6,812 bases of DNA from Candidatus Zixiibacteriota bacterium (GTDB lineage: Bacteria > Zixibacteria > MSB-5A5 > JAABVY01): NCBI GenBank assembly GCA_014730285.1, contig WJIM01000009.1:1-6812 (forward strand), given 5' to 3'. The notes under the pieces are model-generated. The model was given only the letters and a program-made list of their open reading frames with translations, was not told where the DNA came from and ran no database searches. The translations under genes and the position numbers were made by a program. The stretch's first letter is position 1. Every line of letters begins with the position of its first letter. Below, piece after piece: positions 5,570-6,812 of this stretch.

Positions 5570-6812
5570 CACTAACGAAAATCCACATATTTTGGTTGTC
5601 GATGATGAAGAGCGCATGGCCGAGAGCCTGCAAACTCTTTTAGGCGGTCTGAACTACGAGGTTGATGTTGCTTTTGACGGCAACGAGGGAGCCGAGAAGA
5701 TCAGAAAGGGCAAGTACGATCTTATAATATCCGATATAAAACTGCCCCATAAATCCGGCCTCGAGCTTTTGAATTTAGCTCGCGACCTCGATTCGGATGC
5801 GGTAGTGATACTAATGACCGCCTATGCCTCTCTGGAATCGGCTGTCGATGCAATCAGCCAGGGCGCCTATGATTATCTGCTGAAGCCGGTGGAATTTACT
5901 CATCTGAAGATTGCCGTTAGCCGCGGTCTCGACAAGCATTTCTCGAACAAGGCCAGAATCGAGCTTCTGGGCGAACTGAAGGAGAAAAATGAGCAGCTCA
6001 GCAGACGACTGGCTGAACTCAATGCGCTCTACAAAGCCGGTCATTCACTTTCGACAACGATCGAAATCAAGGAACTACTGACGCAGATTATGGAACTGGC
6101 TACCAAAGTAATCGGGGCCAAAACCGGCTCGGTTATGCTTCTGGACGGCGACCGCAATGTGCTTAAAATCCAGGCCTCAATCGGTGTGAAAAATGAAATC
6201 GTGGAAAATACCGAGCTTCCGGTCGGCTCTTCGATCGCCGGTTCTGTGGCTCAGACCGGTCAGCCTGTTATGATTGAAAATATCGAGACAGATCCCGATT
6301 TCAAGCGCCGTGCAAAAGACCAGTATGAGTCCAAGTCCTTGCTTTCGGTGCCCTTGCAGGTCAAGGGATCGGTGATTGGAGTAATTAATCTAACTGACAA
6401 GATTAGCGATGAAAAATTCACCGATGAGGACCTTAAGCTCTTAAATGCGCTTGCCTCCCAGGCCGCAATTGCTATCGATGACGCCCAGCATTTCGAGGAG
6501 GCCAGCCGCAAGCTGCGTGAATTCGTGGCTCTCTACGAGATCGCCTCGGAGCTTCCGAATCTGGAGGATTTCCCGCAGATGGCGCGTCTTGTACATTTCC
6601 ACATAAAAAATATTATGCCGGTTGAAATGACACTCTGGCTATCCTATGATATCAAACAAAAAGTCCTGACATTTAATTTCTGGGACGGCTGGGGCAAGGA
6701 AAATTTCGAGAAGGTTCAAAATGAGGAGATTCCCCTCGAGGGCAAGCAAATTGAAAGCCCCGAGGGACGGGCCTCCGTAATTCTCGATTTTCTCAATAAG
6801 CGTCTTCCAATC
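5562..6812 (+). CDS. Response regulator with receiver and GAF domains (3' end outside window)
   Basis: The frame is open from ATG 5562 to the right edge, giving 417 residues with no stop. Residues 9-125 form a complete receiver: acidic pair Asp14-Asp15, phosphoacceptor Asp58 in ISDIKLP, Thr86 in MTAYAS and Lys108 in LLKPVE. This resembles NtrC-type receivers. A coiled coil follows (about 126-154), then a GAF domain (about 155-308) with SVAQTGQPVMIENI, LLSVPLQVKGSVIGVINL and a typical final helix. A second linker and the start of another GAF-like domain (from about 323) run to the edge. The output domain is not visible: it could be a kinase, GGDEF, phosphatase or DNA-binding domain. ATG 5562 is the first possible start after an in-frame TAA at 5544-5546. 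It overlaps the kinase stop by 8 bases with no Shine-Dalgarno, which suggests coupled translation and a shared pathway. Confidence 0.9.
   Translation, partial: MHSTNENPHILVVDDEERMAESLQTLLGGLNYEVDVAFDGNEGAEKIRKGKYDLIISDIKLPHKSGLELLNLARDLDSDAVVILMTAYASLESAVDAISQGAYDYLLKPVEFTHLKIAVSRGLDKHFSNKARIELLGELKEKNEQLSRRLAELNALYKAGHSLSTTIEIKELLTQIMELATKVIGAKTGSVMLLDGDRNVLKIQASIGVKNEIVENTELPVGSSIAGSVAQTGQPVMIENIETDPDFKRRAKDQYESKSLLSVPLQVKGSVIGVINLTDKISDEKFTDEDLKLLNALASQAAIAIDDAQHFEEASRKLREFVALYEIASELPNLEDFPQMARLVHFHIKNIMPVEMTLWLSYDIKQKVLTFNFWDGWGKENFEKVQNEEIPLEGKQIESPEGRASVILDFLNKRLPI

Noticed and set aside
2961..5770. Recurring CTCGAGCTT words (near 2962, 4981 and 5760)
   Set aside because: They code for Leu-Glu-Leu in three unrelated proteins and reflect preferred codons; spacing and flanks are not shared, so they are not a repeat family.
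6384..6431. A cyclic-nucleotide NKFDE-like motif in the GAF domain of the receiver protein
   Set aside because: Residues 276-290 contain Asn, Lys, Phe and Asp-Glu but with the wrong spacing; this segment is common to GAF domains in general and does not support cGMP or cAMP binding.

Overview
The window is gene-dense: eight protein-coding genes, all on the + strand, fill almost every base. The two end genes run off the window. Order: the C-terminal part of a PglZ-domain response regulator of the PorX type (2-472), tsaE (476-919), tsaB (952-1653), rimI (1628-2104), accD (2091-2948), folC (2926-4203), a soluble GAF-domain histidine kinase (4232-5569), and a receiver-GAF protein (from 5562, still open at 6812). 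No RNA gene, mobile element, CRISPR array, terminator-like hairpin or convincing promoter was seen. The longest stretch without a gene is 32 bases (920-951).

Gaps and overlaps are very small: a 3-base gap, a 32-base gap, overlaps of 26, 14 and 23 bases, a 28-base gap, then an 8-base overlap. This points to one long transcript with translational coupling, though that is an inference. Clear Shine-Dalgarno sequences precede tsaE, rimI and accD. They are weak or missing before tsaB, folC and the two signalling genes. Start codons are mixed: TTG for rimI, GTG for accD and ATG elsewhere.

Functional blocks: (1) 2-472, a receiver-linked alkaline-phosphatase-superfamily (PglZ) output domain; (2) 476-2104, tRNA t6A synthesis (TsaE, TsaB) with the ribosomal protein acetyltransferase RimI, a familiar neighbourhood; (3) 2091-4203, the widespread accD-folC pair for fatty acid and folate synthesis; (4) 4232-6812, a two-component pair whose kinase and regulator carry related GAF sensor modules. 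Signalling genes therefore flank a housekeeping core. TsaD, TsaC and AccA, needed to complete the pathways, are not in the window.

Organism: a bacterium with moderate GC by eye. PorX-type PglZ response regulators are known mainly from Bacteroidota and relatives (FCB group). The use of Shine-Dalgarno sequences and the bacterial-core order accD-folC would suit a less-studied FCB-type lineage, but this placement is a low-confidence inference. Most of the window is ordinary. The points worth a second look are two substitutions at key positions of RimI, altered motifs in FolC and AccD, and the kinase/regulator pair that shares one GAF module design.
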